Shown piece after piece: positions 25,479 to 39,100 of a stretch of DNA of 64,000 nucleotides. Each line of letters opens with the position of its first letter. The stretch's first letter is position 1. Position numbers and translations under genes: made by a program. The DNA is from Trogon surrucura (Eukaryota > Chordata > Aves > Trogoniformes > Trogonidae). The notes under the pieces are model-generated. The model searched no databases. It had not been told where the DNA came from and saw nothing but the letters and a program-made list of their open reading frames with translations. The stretch lies in contig CM036633.1 of NCBI GenBank assembly GCA_020746105.1, forward strand, positions 10,834,501 through 10,898,500, written 5' to 3'.

Positions 25479-28400
25479 ACTGGGGACCTCTGGGCATCAA
25501 AAAGGCAAGGGCAAACATGCTGGGATAAAACCTAAATCTGCCCTTATAAAAACGACCAGCATGTGAGAGCACCCTGAGGGGCAACAGGACACTGGAGACT
25601 TGCTCAGCTGAGGCTGGGAGCCTGCAGGTAGGAGCCTTGGGGTGGTGGTGGCACAGGGGACCCTCTGCCACGCCCCCCCCAGGCTGAGCTGCTGCCGCCA
25701 GGGAAGTCCGTGCTTGTGCAAAGGCCTCGCTTGGGACCGGCAGGAAGCAGCCGGCTCCCAGTGGTCTTAAAATAGCTGAGCATTACTGGCACACCCTTGT
25801 TTTTAAGGGCAAAACCTGAGAAAGGAGTGTGGCCATTGAAGGAGTGAAAAAGGTAACTGCCTCACTACCAAACGCTACTGCTTGTGCTGATGGAGAGCAC
25901 CTGCCATGGCCTCAGCCTCTCAAGGCAGCAGAGACTTCCATCCTATTCCTGTTACCCTGTCCCGGTCCACCCCACCTGGGCCTTGGTCTGCAATGGGTCA
26001 GACTTGTTTTGCTTTTGAAGAACTTCTTGGGATGGTGTTCATCCTACGGCTGTGGAGGGCAGGGGGCTCTGCAAGTGAGTCTCCCCTTGCAAATCCCTCC
26101 ACGAAAAGGTTTTTTTTTCCCCCTGTGAGTGGCCCCAGCACCTTCCTCCTTTGCAGTCCCAAAGTATGGGCTGCCAAACCCCCTGTATCATGTGGGATTC
26201 ATGGAGCAGCTGCATCCTCCACCCAGGAACAGGCTGAAGGTTGGGTGGTGACCTCCAGCTTCAGGACAGGGAGGGGCTGGGGACCAAAATCCAGAGAAAC
26301 AAAGCCCCTGAGACCACCCCATGGGCAAGCGTGTGAGGGTTCCTGCAGCCTGGCGTCCTTCTGATGCCAGTGTCTGGGGACAAACACATCCCTCTCCCCT
26401 CCCTGGGTACCACGTGTTGAGACAAGGTGCCCACCCCTCACCCCAGCGAGCGGTGCTTGGCCTCTTGCAGAGATACATCGCTCTGGGTTATTTGTTCCTG
26501 TCTGTTCTGTGCTGCCCAGGGTGGGTAAATGAGAAAGCAGGCCCCTGGCTAAGAAAATCGTCATCAGACAAAAGCTTCCCCCAGCTTCGCAGAGAGCAGG
26601 ATCTGCAAAACCCGCAGGGAACGTGGTGCTGAGCTACCTCTGGGCCCGGGGTGGTGTCGGCAGACGCGGAGCAGTGCAGGGCGGTTTTCCTCCGGGATGG
26701 AAAGCAGACTCGCCAGGGGCTGTGGTAGATGCTGGCACGGTGCCGGCTGCTCTCACCAAGCAGCTGGGGTGAAGCTGTGCCCACAGGCAGGGCTGCCTCC
26801 CCCCAGCATCCTCCTGCCCCTTTCGAGGCATTGCAAAATACCTCTGGATCACAAACAGGCACCTGATGGGAAAGCAGCTGCAGCTCCTGTTCCCGCTCTC
26901 CGATGTTCCTGGGGAGCACACAGTTCCTTAATTCATCTGGTTTCAATTCCCAATCCCTGAATCCTGCAAAGACTTCGAGGGGGATGGGGCTGTGTCACGG
27001 GGCGTCTGCAGCCTCCCCTTGGCCATCAGGCCCTGTCCGTGAGCACTGCGATGCACAAGATCCAGTTTCAACCTAAATTTTGTCCCTGCCGCTAGTCCCA
27101 TCAGTGCTGCCTCAGCTTCCCTCACTGCCAAACACAGGCCCTGTCATGGGGCAGGAAAGCTGTACCCGGGGGGTGGCACTGGAGCAGGCGCTGGGCTGGT
27201 GGGATGCAGAACGGGATGCAGCAGGTTTTGTTGCCATTTCTCCGTCTGCACAGTGAGTCAACAAGGAATTCTTCATTTAAACTGTGGGATGTGTGTTCCT
27301 GACCCTGCTGTGCCACAGGCAAAAATACAAATTAAATCCTGCTCCTCAGAGGCAGCAGCACATCCCTCCCTACTGCGTTCTATGGGTCAGAACCAAATTT
27401 CCCTGCTCGGCAGCGCAGGGTAAAGGAATTTAATTCAGTCAGGTCTGAGTGTGGGGAGAGAGGACCGTATAAATAGAAAGGATATTTTTACAGGCTGCAT
27501 TGTTCTGTGCACGGGCAGGTCTGAAGCACAATGAGCCCCTTCGCCTCTCCGCTGGTATTTTCTCCACTGCACCTTGGAAAGGCCCCAGAGAGTAAACGGT
27601 AACTGCTGCCAAAATGTGAGTTTTTGCAGCCACAACAAAGCGCCTGAAAAATATCACAGCGGGCAGCAGGAAGCCCTGCTCAGGGCCGGCTGCCGAGAGG
27701 CTTCTGCGCCTGCCCGAGCCCAACCTCACACCTTGGGGGGATTTGGGAGCCCAGAAAGCGCTGCCCCGGCATCAGGGTGACCGGGAGGTGCTCATGCAGG
27801 AGCCAGGGCCTGTGTTTGCTCCAGGATCCTCAAGGACACCGAGCCCTGGGCTCTTCAGTGCCAAAGAGATGGACTAATGCCTCCAGCAGCCTCCTGCCCC
27901 TCCCAGTCATGAGGAAGAAGCTCCATCCTCCTGGCTGCTGAGGGCTGCAGGCTAATAAAAGGCAACAGAGAAACCACACCATGAAGAGCAGCTCAGATCT
28001 CACCACATCCCAACCACTCCTGCTCTCCGCTGCACCAGGCAGGACTTTCCCAGGACCAGGTGATACGACAGCTCCCGGGAGACAAAGCTCTCTGCCTTAA
28101 GAGCTTGGAGGTTCGGGGCAGTTATTTAAAGCACATTATTTACGGCAGTTTCCCCTGGGGGTGCACAAATCAACCCAGACAAGCTCACTGCCACGTGGGG
28201 AGCACAGATGAGGGACTGGGGAACCAGGAGAGCTGATGGACCACCTCGAGACCCAGCATTAACACGAGCTCACGAGCGAGCAGCAGGACGGCAGGCTGGT
28301 GAGACAGCCTGGTCAGCCCCAGGGCTCCAAAACAGCCCGTAGGCTGTGATGCTGTGGGATGTACTGAGGGTCTGGCTACGTGACCGTACAAACCTACCAC

Positions 28401-28559
28401 AGAGCCGCCACAACTCGCCACAAGCAAGCGGCAATGACAGTTACTCAAAACATCAGGGCAGCTGTGAAGAGCATTAATCCCATCCAAACGCCAGGGCCAG
28501 GTGCTTCACTTCAGATCCCCAGCATTGTTACGAACGTGCTCTCAACCCGCCCCGAAAGA

Positions 28560-28745
28560 AGAGTCAACTGCTGGGTCAATCCCAACCCACGCGGCCCTTG
28601 TCATGACGTCACCACCCCCGGCGCAGCCCCGTTCCAATGGGAAAGGCTCAAGCATCTGGCTCGGGAGGCAGCGCGGGGGTCTGCAGAAACAACGTTGACG
28701 CCAGGTCCACCGTCCCCCCGACTTAGGCACCTCGAGGACCTCTCA
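28560..28745. promoter_or_regulatory. CRE palindrome plus CCAAT box beyond the TOP1 3' end
   Basis: A perfect 8-bp CRE (TGACGTCA) at 28604-28611 lies 22 bases before a plus-strand CCAAT at 28634-28638, inside a CpG-enriched stretch. The spacing and order would suit a promoter or enhancer bound by CREB/ATF and NF-Y. Plus-strand transcription from here would run antisense into the TOP1 3' UTR. The motifs are seen; function is inference. Confidence 0.35.
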
Positions 28746-28785
28746 GCTCAGAGCCCGGGGTGAAAGAACACACGGACACCAACAC

Positions 28786-30115
28786 TCAGTTAAGTTGTAG
28801 GAATTTATTTTAAATAACCTACAGTTGATTAAAAGGGAATTCATGATAAAAATAGAAGATACTTGTTGAGGAAAGGCTGCAGGAAATGGTCTTCGCACAC
28901 ACACTAAGCTAACAATGCCTCTAAGACTAATGAGTATAGCAAAAAAAGGTTTCACATTAAAATTCTGCTTTTTAATTTTTTAAAATTTTTTTACACAATT
29001 ACAAAAGAAAAAATAAAAGCCCTAAAATCTCAATTATTTTCCTTTTTTGGACCAATGCTCATTTCCCTCGAAATTTATTGACCTGTGAAACTTCTTTTTA
29101 CACAATAAAATCTTTCAAGTAAAAGAGGGGAGTGGGGCTTAGAAAAAAAGGGGGAAAAAAAAAAAGATAAAACAAGTCTGACAAACCTAAAAAGTAGATA
29201 CTCTTGAAGTGTACAGAGCATGTTCAGAACAAAGGGTGATGGGAACATCATTTGTTGCCAATTTTACTTGTCCCCAAATTCCACACGCATCTCCCCATCA
29301 CACGGCCCCCTCCCCCCACCCGCTCCCCAAATCTACACGATCTTTAAGATCAAGAAGAAAAAAAAAAAAGCTGTTTAAATATTTTATAATAATTAAAAGA
29401 AATAGAAATTCACATTAAAAAAAAAGGAACACTCAAGTCCGGAGGCCGATTTCCCATCAAGCTTTGCTCTGAACAAAAGTGGTGACTATTTGTAATTCAT
29501 GTTCCAATGCCATGACTCTTTCAAGTGACAAATTGAAAAAGATTTGGGTATTTCCATGACTATAGTGACGGCTGTAACAGGTGCGTTGGGTTTCTTAATT
29601 TTTTTTTATTTGTTAAGTTCTGAAATGGGGTGGGAGGGGGAGGGGAAGGGCAGGGGTTAAGGAGTCCATTTTCTATTAAAATATAGAAGTTATTGCAAAA
29701 CCCTAACTGTAAAAACGCACCAATATAATTGGATTTTGTATACAGTAGCTAAAGATTCCCACGCTCTCAGTGTGATGGTGAATTTGCCTGGCGGAAGGTT
29801 GACAAATCCCCCATCCACTTGCCCCGTCTCAAGAGAAAAACCACACAAACCAGACAGCTAGAATTTGGATCTCTGAAACATTTTTAAATAAGTTGTCCAT
29901 AGGACAACTGGCTCAGCTCCTTTACGATATTTCCAGGTTACACTTTCTGCAAGATGTTGGCTGTTTTATCCGATGCTCACTTGCCCCTTTCCTCCCCCTT
30001 CCCCAGCATCCAAGGACAAGTAAGGCTCACAGTTTATCAATCTCCCTAAAAACCAGGCTACTCCCCCTTTTTTGTTTTTTTTTCTTCCCATAAAATTCAG
30101 CTCATTAAAAACAGG
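28786..30115 (-). other. TOP1: TOP1 3' UTR
   Basis: About 1.33 kb of AT-rich sequence between the TAA stop (30118-30116) and a distal AATAAA on the minus strand (28809-28804). Further AATAAA hexamers at 29079-29074 and 29610-29605 could give shorter forms. The length is close to that of mammalian TOP1 3' UTRs. The cleavage point is estimated at 10-30 bases past the distal signal. Confidence 0.8.
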
Positions 30116-33100
30116 TTAAAACTCATAGTCTTCCTCTGCCATGTCGATAGCCCAGGCAAATTTCTCTCGTTGGGTTTTGTTATAGATCTTCTCTATAGGA
30201 ATTCCCCACTTCTTACACCTGCAGGAGAGGAGATGGTGTTAGCAGCAGCACAGCGCAGGCGCTCAGCCCCTCGACAGGGCACAACCACCTCGCTTTCCCC
30301 AGCATCTGAAGACAGAAGGGGAGGGGTGGCTCCTTCCCGCATGTCCCAGGCAGGTGCTTACCAAGCAACAGAGATCCTGGGGTCCAGATAGTTGAGTTTG
30401 GAGGTGCCCAAGGCGATCTGCTTGTTTTCCTCCCTATCGGTAGCCTGGACCTCCAGCTTCATCAGTTGCTCCTCAATCCTCTGCACTGCTTTCTTCTTGC
30501 TCTCCACTGTCCTGGGGCGGGAAAGAATCAAACCATTTTAATTCTTATTGCCCTGCTTGGCTTGAGATGGGAGCGCTGCAGGAACCCAGAGGAACCCTGC
30601 TCAAGGTTACACAGTGCCACCAGCCACAAAGGGCAACTGTGTCAGCACAGACAATGACACAGAACACTCAGTACATGCAATTAAGAAATGACATTTTCAA
30701 AGAGACAGAGCAGAAATCTTAAGCAGCAGCTCTGTTTTAAAGGGTTGGAAGCAACAGCCTTAACTGTACTGATGCTACACCCACTTCAAAATCAGCCCAT
30801 CTATCCCTTTGCAATAGTCATGCTGTGATTCTGTTCTCAGAGCTCCCTTAACTCAGCACCCCCGTGGCTGCTCTGCAGAGCCCACACAATCCAAGTACAT
30901 CATCTGCACCGCAGGCTTCCAACAGCACAGAGTAGAACCCAGAAAAATGGATGTGCAGTCGTGTAACTCCCAGTTGCCCCATTCAGACCCCAACGGATCT
31001 GCTGCTCTGCTCGGTCCTGGGAGCAGTGGGGCTGAGCACTGGTCAGCGCTCAGCTTGGAGGGCTGAGACACAACGGAGACTAACGCCAGTGACCAGACCA
31101 AGTCCTCAACTTGAAGGCCATTTCTTCATGCACTGATTAAAGAGGGGACAGGAATGCCTGAGGAGGCCTTTCCAGATCACAGGCTGGGGAAACAGAATGC
31201 AGAGTGAAGGACCTATTCGGAGCCGAGAGTGCTGGGAGCAGCACAGAGCCTTGTAACACCAGCCTTACTTTTTAGACTTCTCATCCCTCCGGACCTTGGC
31301 ATCAGCTTTGGCGCTTTTCAGTTCTCTCCTGGCATCAGCTAACTGCTCCTTCTTGGCATCGATCTAGGAGAGGCAAAACCAGACGGCAGCACTGTGAACA
31401 AGCTGCTGACAACTGTGGCAGTCACACCTAGGCAGTACGACCCAAGGGTTCAGTTTGTGACCACGTCTAGAATCTATCAGAAGTCAGACCCACTGCTGCA
31501 GAACAGTGAGGCCACTGGCCTTTTAGTTTGCTGTAAAACCCAGTGTGGTGAAATATTCCTCTGAGAAAGTAGGGCCCCACTCATTTCCAAAGACAATGTG
31601 GCGCTCAGGCTTCCTCACACAGCCACAACCAAGCAGGCAAAGGAATTGTCTTGGCCTGGGACCGGCCACACGGCTTGTCTGCCTCCACTGTATCCCACCA
31701 GCAAAAACTCTGATGGTAACCTGGAAGGACGATCCCTGCTCCCTCAGCAGGAATCAGTTCTTGTCCTGAAAGCTGATACGGCTTCAGGCAGGTCTTCTCC
31801 AGTAAGTTTAGGATTCAAGGAGATGTAGCATTTTGCAGCCCCTGTTCAACCACTCGCCTTAAAACATCCCCCAAGCTCTAAGATCTAGGGTGAAGGCAGC
31901 CATGTTAGGTGTTACAGAAGCAGGGGACACTGCAGTGCCAAACCAGAAATCCTTATTGTGAAGGTTACTCTAAAGCCAGACCAGGAACAGACCTAACCCC
32001 TCTGGACCTCATGGCCTTCACCAGAAACAATCTGCAAAGGAAGAGGTCAAGTCAGAGGGGCATAACGTACCACGTGCACAGCCTGCACTGACAACGGCCT
32101 GAGATTCATGTCCCAAGAGTGGATGTCCTGTTCCTGGCCACTCAGGGTTCTTTAAGGGACACGAATCAGAGCTAGAGACTGCTGCTCTTAAGATTCAATG
32201 GCAGCAGAACACACAGCTATGGAATGAAGGGCATATAAAAGGGGTCTGGTCTTGGTCTTTACAAGTAAAAGACTACTCATACTGAAAGGTGTCCCTTTCA
32301 GCTCTCTACAGGCAGGCCCAGCTCTGATGCAGCACTAACTAACTCCTGAGAGGGAACAGCAGGCTCTGCTTCTTCACCCCAAGTCAAAGGAAACGCAGCT
32401 CCCGAGACACAGCACTTGGAGCCCTGCTCCAAGCTGAGAGGTGGGCAAGGGTGGGTGTACCTTGCTCTGCAGGTTCATCATGGACTTCTCGAAGGTCTTC
32501 GGTGGAGCTCTCTGGTGGTTACACAAAATGGCAACCGCTCTGTTGGCACGGTTATAGGAAAGGATTTTTGCTGGGATGTTGTCATCCGCTGCAAAGCACA
32601 AAAAAGAAGTGAACAAGTGGGTTCTCCAGAGCTGTGCAGCCCTGGTCAGCGCCCCATCATCTCTGCAAGCTCCCAGTCACTGCAGAACTGACCCTCCCCG
32701 CTGCAGGGCCAGCCTCAGCACTGCACGCTGACCACGGTCCCAAGAGCCTGACTGGGTCCGACTTCCACCCTGTGCCCTAGGCTCTTTCTGAGACAGTTTC
32801 CTCAATAGCAACAAAGACATCATTTGTCACTCAGGAGAGGGGAAGCACATCCCTGCTCAGAGCAGAGGACAGCAGGACCATACCGCTCAAGACACTGTTG
32901 GGCTTCAGAGATCAGACTAACAACTCGACAAAGCAGGCACGAGTGCAAGTGAGCAGCGCTCGACAGAGAGGTTGTGAATGAGCAGCCAAGGAACACGGGG
33001 CTGTCAACAGACACACCTGCCTTACCTGCCATCTACAGCACTTCACAACTAGCAGAAAGCTAACAAGACTGGTAAAGGACAGGCATAAACCAGCAGGCAC

Positions 33101-36100
33101 GCCTCGGTGCAACCACAGGTCAGCTCTACCCCATCCCAGTGCTGGGCTGCTCAACTACCGTGAAAGATTGTCTGGCAGCAGATTTTTTGGTCAGACCTCA
33201 GCTGTCTGACATTTGCACTGGCAGAACTGCAATGAGGAAGCGGTGTACAGATGGCAGGCTTGTGGCTAGGAAAGGAAGCCAGGTCTGTATTGCAGGATAA
33301 GATCTGCTCCCCTCACGGTTTCGAGGACGAGACTTACGATTAGTGAGCTCCTTGAGCTGCTGCTGTAGCGTGATGGAGGCATTGTAAGTACGGAACACCT
33401 TGGCTGTCAGTCCCTCCATAAGGTCTTGAAGGTGTTTATTTAAGATACTGGTCTAAGGAAGGAGAAAGACGAGTTAGCTCTAGAATTGACCACAGCATTT
33501 GTGAAATCTCTCGACACTGGGGTGATGAAGACATGACGCTCACCACTGAAGCTTAGTGTACTCAGACCTGACCACAACATTACCAAAACCACACGAAAAG
33601 TGAACAAAGAACCAACAAGTATTAGAATGGTATTAAATACCACAAGTGGTCAAAAAAGTGTTCTTCAGTGTGGAGGTTTTGGTTTCCAACAGCTAGAGGT
33701 GTACCTGTCCCACCTCAGGGAAGGTGCCTGAACCACCACAGTGCTCCCATATTGCCAAAGGTGCAGATGGGGACGGCATCACAAAATGTCACCTCACATA
33801 GCCATCATCTCTGAGCTCTCAAAAAGAACTCCCCAGGTAGGAGCCAGTCAGGCTCACCAGGACCAAAGCCCACTGCTGCAGGAACCTGTGGGCACAGTGC
33901 ACAGTACAGACACCGGGTTGAGACAGACTCTCACTGCTTTTAGGCCACACAGGCCAGCTCTGGAGAAAAACTGCCACTGAAATAATTTCTGGGACAGAGC
34001 AGCTGTTACTGCCTAGTGCAGAGCGAGACCGTTCATGGTGCTCCCCCACCACCCCTGATCATTAACGATGTGCTTACATTGAGGCGGTCAAAGAGGTCAT
34101 CCTCAGGCTGCTTGTTCTCCATGAATAGCTGAAGATTCTTAAACACCTGCAGGAAAAGAAATGCAGTAACTTCAGGCGCACAGACCAGACAGTGCTGGGT
34201 AGCAGTAACACATAAAGAAGCAACATTGCCAGGGAGCCACTTCAGCCGGTTTTAGACAACAGTGATGATGCTGGATGTTACCTCCCAGCAGGCAAAGACC
34301 CGTCTCTCAACACAACACTTGAACGTTCCTCCCCAGCAACAGGAGCTCTGAACATTCAATGGCTTTTATCCTCACCCTTTAGATCAAAACTGCAGGAGAC
34401 CAGATTCTGTCTTGGCTTTGCTGTCTAACAGGAAACAAGACCCCAAAGCCACCACCTTTCCCTTACTCTCCATAGTTAGTCCAGACAAAGAGACCTCTGA
34501 GCCATTTCCCATGGAGTGAAGCTATCAAAACCCAGCCCTTCCTACTGCTGCATTAAATGTTTCATACCATTGATCCCAAATAAATCTCACTGGGGTAGGG
34601 AGAATAATCAAATCATCCCTAATTATACAGAGACCACAAATCCCAGCTCTGTGTGCTCCAAATCCCCAGTTCCCAGCTTCTCAACAATACACATTCTTCT
34701 TCTACACACCTAACATACACAGATTTCCAATTCCACAATGATCAATTTGCTATTGTAAGCACTGAAGAAGAGGCACCAACACCAGTAAATTTAAACAGGA
34801 ACACATTTTCTTCCTTAAACAAGGAAACAAGAATTCCAGCACGTGCTCATTTCTATAGCAGCCATAGCTTGGCTTTTTTCATTTGCTTTGCTCTCTAAGA
34901 GGGCAACAGCTATTGCCAACTGTTGTCACAATTACCATGGTATAATACATGTGCTATGGGCCAGATACAAAGCTGCTATGCCCCCCAAAACAAAAGCCTT
35001 TTTGGATAACACCCTCCAGGTTCATGTTGCTGGGCAGGGATTTGTTCTGGAATGAGGACAAGATCACAGCAGATCTGAAATCAGAGGATGATGAAGCTAC
35101 TCAGGTTCATAGGCTGGAAGTACCAGTGCACCTACTCTGTACACTGTGGAGCACCCCAGATGAAGACTTACCTCAGCGAGGGCTCAGCCCCACCATTAAC
35201 AAAGCCACTGTGGCAGAGACACCAGTATCCAATATAGGTTGGGGACTGCCCTGCTGGAGAGCAGTGCAGGGGAAAGGGACCTGGGGGTTCTAGTGGACAG
35301 CAGGATGACCATGAGCCAGCAGTGTGCCCTCGTGACCAAGAAGGCCAATGGCATCCTGGGGTGTATTAGAAGGGGAGTAGCAAGTAGGTCAAGAGAGGTC
35401 CTCCTGCCCCTCTACTCTGCCCTGGTGAGGCCACATCTGGAATACTGTGTCCAGTTCTGGGCCCCTCAGTTCAAGAAGGACAGGGAGCTGCTTGAGAGAG
35501 TCCAGCGTAGAGCCACAAAGATGGTGAAGGGAGTGGAGCATCTCCCTTATGAGGAAAGGCTGAAGGAGCTGGATCTCTTTAGCTTGGAGAAGAGGAGGCT
35601 GAGGGGTGACCTCATTAATGTTTATAAATATGTCAAGGGGGAATGTCAGGAGGACGGAGTCAGGCTCTTTTCAGTGGCGTCCACTGATAGGACAAGGGGC
35701 AATGGGTGGAAGCTGGAACACAGGAGGTTCCAGAAAAGTATGAGGAAAAACTTTTTTACTGTGAGGGTGACCGAGCACTGGAACAGGCTGCCCAGGGAGG
35801 TTGTGGAATCTCCTTCTCTGGAGACATTCAAAACCTGCCTGGACGCGTTCCTGTGCGCTCTACTGTAGGTGATCCTGCTCTGGCGGGGGGGTTGGACTAG
35901 ATGATCTTTAAGGTCCCTTCCAACCTCTAACATTCTGTGATTCTGTGATCATGAAAGCTCAAGTCAAACTGCTCCTCTGACAGTGCTGTCCAGCACTTTA
36001 TGCCATTACTTGTCATACAGGCCTAGAACTCTACCACCTACAGGTGACCAAACCAACCCTGCTGACCAGAATGAGACCCAAGACACTCATCTAACATGGT

Positions 36101-39100
36101 TGTTACAGTTATGCCAACTTTGGACACAGGGAAGGGCAACAAGGTGTTTAAATACCTGCTGGGTTATGTCACATCACTGCCAATAACAAGGGAGGAAGGC
36201 TAACTGACTGACTTTCCGGCCAGGGATCCGACACCAGTGATGAAGCACCTGCTATTGCCATCAAAACCGCGTTGCCCACACTGTTCTGCAGTCCAGTCTG
36301 CGTACGCGTTTGTGGAAATTCCTTACCCTCTTCTCAACGGGGACTTTGTTGTAGTATCGGATGGAGTCTTTTCCGAGGAAGTCGAACTCAACCACGTATT
36401 CCTGGCCATCCAGTTCGGGATGCAGCTTGATATGTTCTACTCTCAGAGAGCAGCAGCCCACGGTGTCAGCTGTCTCTCCTTCCTCTTTTTCATTACCAGC
36501 TCTCAGGGCAAGCTACATTTATATCAAGACAAGGAAAATAAAACATTTCAAATTACTCCTGTAACCTACACATTATGGAAATTTTCAGACATTGAGCTAG
36601 AATCTGCAGTGTCCATAGGAGAAAAGGAGAAAATGCATTTGAATGAATAAAAGTGACTCTTACAAAATTGTAATAAAATCAACCCTATGTTCTCTTCAAA
36701 TCTCTTTTCAATAACCCTGAAGCCACAAATCTACTAATCTACCAGAATATCTCATTTTTAAAGAGAAGTTTGCTTTAAAGATGCTTTAATGCTTATTAAG
36801 TAATTCAAACTGTAAGACACTTCTGACTAATGGAAAACCATTTCAAAACATTTGCTATTGTGTAAAAATCAAGCTGTCTTCCATGTGAACTCAACCTGAT
36901 ACAAAATGATCAAGTTCAGTTGTTTATCTTCTATGATCCTACCTCTTCACTGCATGCTCAATGCACTTTAAATAGGACATAGAACACTTTGGGTTATGTA
37001 AGTTACCTAAAGGCTACATTTAGCTGCATAAAAAATGTTTTTTAATCAGTACTGGCAAAACCAATTTTTGAAGAAAAATCTTCATTGTTCATATGAAACC
37101 ACAATTATTCAAACCAAAGTTCCCTGGATTTACTCCAAACCATTTTGAACAAAACCTGATAATTTAATTGGTCGAGATACCATGCCCTAACAGAGCAACA
37201 ACTCTCTGGGAACCGGTTTTAAGCAGCTTTAAAGGCATCAAACACAACTGCAATTTTCTTTATGCCGTGATGAAAAAAATCAGTGTAATCATGAAACCTC
37301 AAGGTTGTGACCTCAAACTAAAGAGGTGACAAACCAGCAGAGACTCCCAGCAGGAAAAGCAAAGCAGCTGGAGACAAAAGGCCCACACAGACTTCCCAGT
37401 AATCCAACTGGGCAATTCTGGAACCAGGCTGCGAATGTTGCCTGCACTAAAACAATGCTGCCTGAAATAGCCACGTTCAGTACAATAGTTCATCGCCTCT
37501 GGATTCCAGGTAATGGGAAGGAAAAGGAGATGGGAGCCTGCCCACCAGGAAGCCTCAGGATACCTTAGCAGCTGGGTTCAATTCTGCCTTGGGAACAGAC
37601 ATGCAGCATTCCCAGTATTCCCAGCAGGATGGGAAAGGGAAGAGGAGAGCACTGGGAAGAAGCCTTACCTTGTCAATGAAGTACAGAGCCACGGCCCTCT
37701 GCCGTACTTTCATCTCTTTGGATTTCCAGTCTTCTCGATATTGATTCCGGATTTTATCTACACACTTCTTCAACCTCCGAGCCGTCTCGTACTTCTGCCA
37801 GTCCTTCTCACCCTGCAGAGAACGTTGGAATAAACAGAGTCAGCACTGGGAAGCAGACAAAGGACCAGCTCCAATCTGCAGCTCAGGCTTTGCAACTCTG
37901 CGTGTGGCAAATGGTCTCGCTGTACAAAAACACGGAGATTTTGCTGCTGAACAGCTCAGTTTCAAACTACACTGCCATGCAGCTGTAGGTAATTCAGATT
38001 TCCATGATATTAAATGCTTCCACAGAAGCAACTGTAAAGACACAAAAGCTATGCCTTCCATGCTTCTCACATATAAATGGCTTCCTCTGCTTGATTCAGA
38101 TGACACTTATGTTCTTTCAGCTGTGTAATTAAACACCCATAAAATCTGAAAGCAACATCAACAGCTCGTCATCGTTATTATATATTCAAGCCACAGCAAA
38201 AAGAGGGCAGAGATTTTTCCTTGTACTTCTAGGACAATCCCTTCCAATCCAGCAAAAACAACTCTTAACAAAAAAAAGACACCCAACAAAAAACCAAACC
38301 ACCACCAAAACCCACAAAACCAACCAAAACCCGAAAACAATAAACGACCCCAAAAACCCCACCTTTATGAGAAGAGCTTAAATCCTAGCCCTGAAATTTA
38401 CAGTAATTCTTTCAATGGGTTTATCAGTGCTTTTATGGAATTGATTCGTTGACTGGTTACTTGCTCCCACAGCAGGGTTTGTTCTTCAGTCATGAGCTCT
38501 TTCTCAGCCAGCAGTCTGGCTACATTTTAAATTTCACAACTGACTAATTAGCAACTCATGGTTAGAACCTCACTACATCATCAGGCAGGGGAAAGTTACG
38601 GCCAAAAGTACATAAAATATCCACCATATCGGTTCTTGGATAAACTGCTTCCTAAAAGCAAGTGTATACAGGGTAAAGGATTCCTGCTAGGAATGACATG
38701 ATGATGCTTTTCAGTCGACATTTTCCAGATTTCATCTGTTCTCCTGTGCAGTGATTGTATTCTTTCTTTTCAAGGGGGAACAGAAGTATAGAAGCTTTCC
38801 TGTATTTTTCAATCAGTGTAGCATGAGACAGCAAGACAGCTTTACTTCCTATCTCTTTCCTAGCCAACAGCTACATTTGCTTCTTGGAGACATGACCAGT
38901 AAGATTTTTAAATTTGTTTAACTACATCTTTACCTTAATTCTTGAGCTAGGGTTCAACATGATGTATTTGATAGAACCTTGGATGTTCTCAGTCCATGAC
39001 ACCAGCCAGGTAACCTTGTTATCGTGCCGGACCTCCTTCCATTTGTGTCCTGGTGGAGGGGGAGGGATCTTGGAATCCCTGCAGAGAATTACAAAACAGC

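Larger units (their letters stand above)
24253..28785. other. Intergenic region between TOP1 and PLCG1
   Basis: About 4.5 kb. It contains the PLCG1 promoter, repeat copy B, an AT-rich TATATG/CACA stretch at 25136-25205, and a CRE/CCAAT cluster near 28.6 kb. Mostly GC-rich. Open frames exist on both strands but none shows family resemblance or splice-supported structure. Mammals have a noncoding antisense transcript near PLCG1; nothing here proves an equivalent. Confidence 0.8.
30219..34077 (-). other. TOP1: TOP1 introns 16-20
   Basis: Five short introns (33453-34077, 32589-33337, 31364-32460, 30512-31268, 30219-30361) separated by exons 17-20. They contain only unique-looking sequence; I see no transposon, RNA gene or extra exon. 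Confidence 0.85.
36513..38933 (-). other. TOP1: TOP1 introns 13-14
   Basis: Intron 14 (36513-37668) is AT-rich with no recognised element. Intron 13 (37813-38933) contains the C/A-rich tract at 38.25-38.36 kb. Exon 14 lies between them. Confidence 0.85.

Noticed and set aside
28380..28763. A 127-codon plus-strand open frame near the TOP1 3' end
   Set aside because: It has no recognisable domain, lies in a CpG-enriched stretch, and its composition looks random.
34078..34146. A possible one-base frameshift in TOP1 exon 16
   Set aside because: Rechecking the bases across 34140-34146 gave GTG TTT AAG and an exon of exactly 69 bases in frame, so the gene is intact there.
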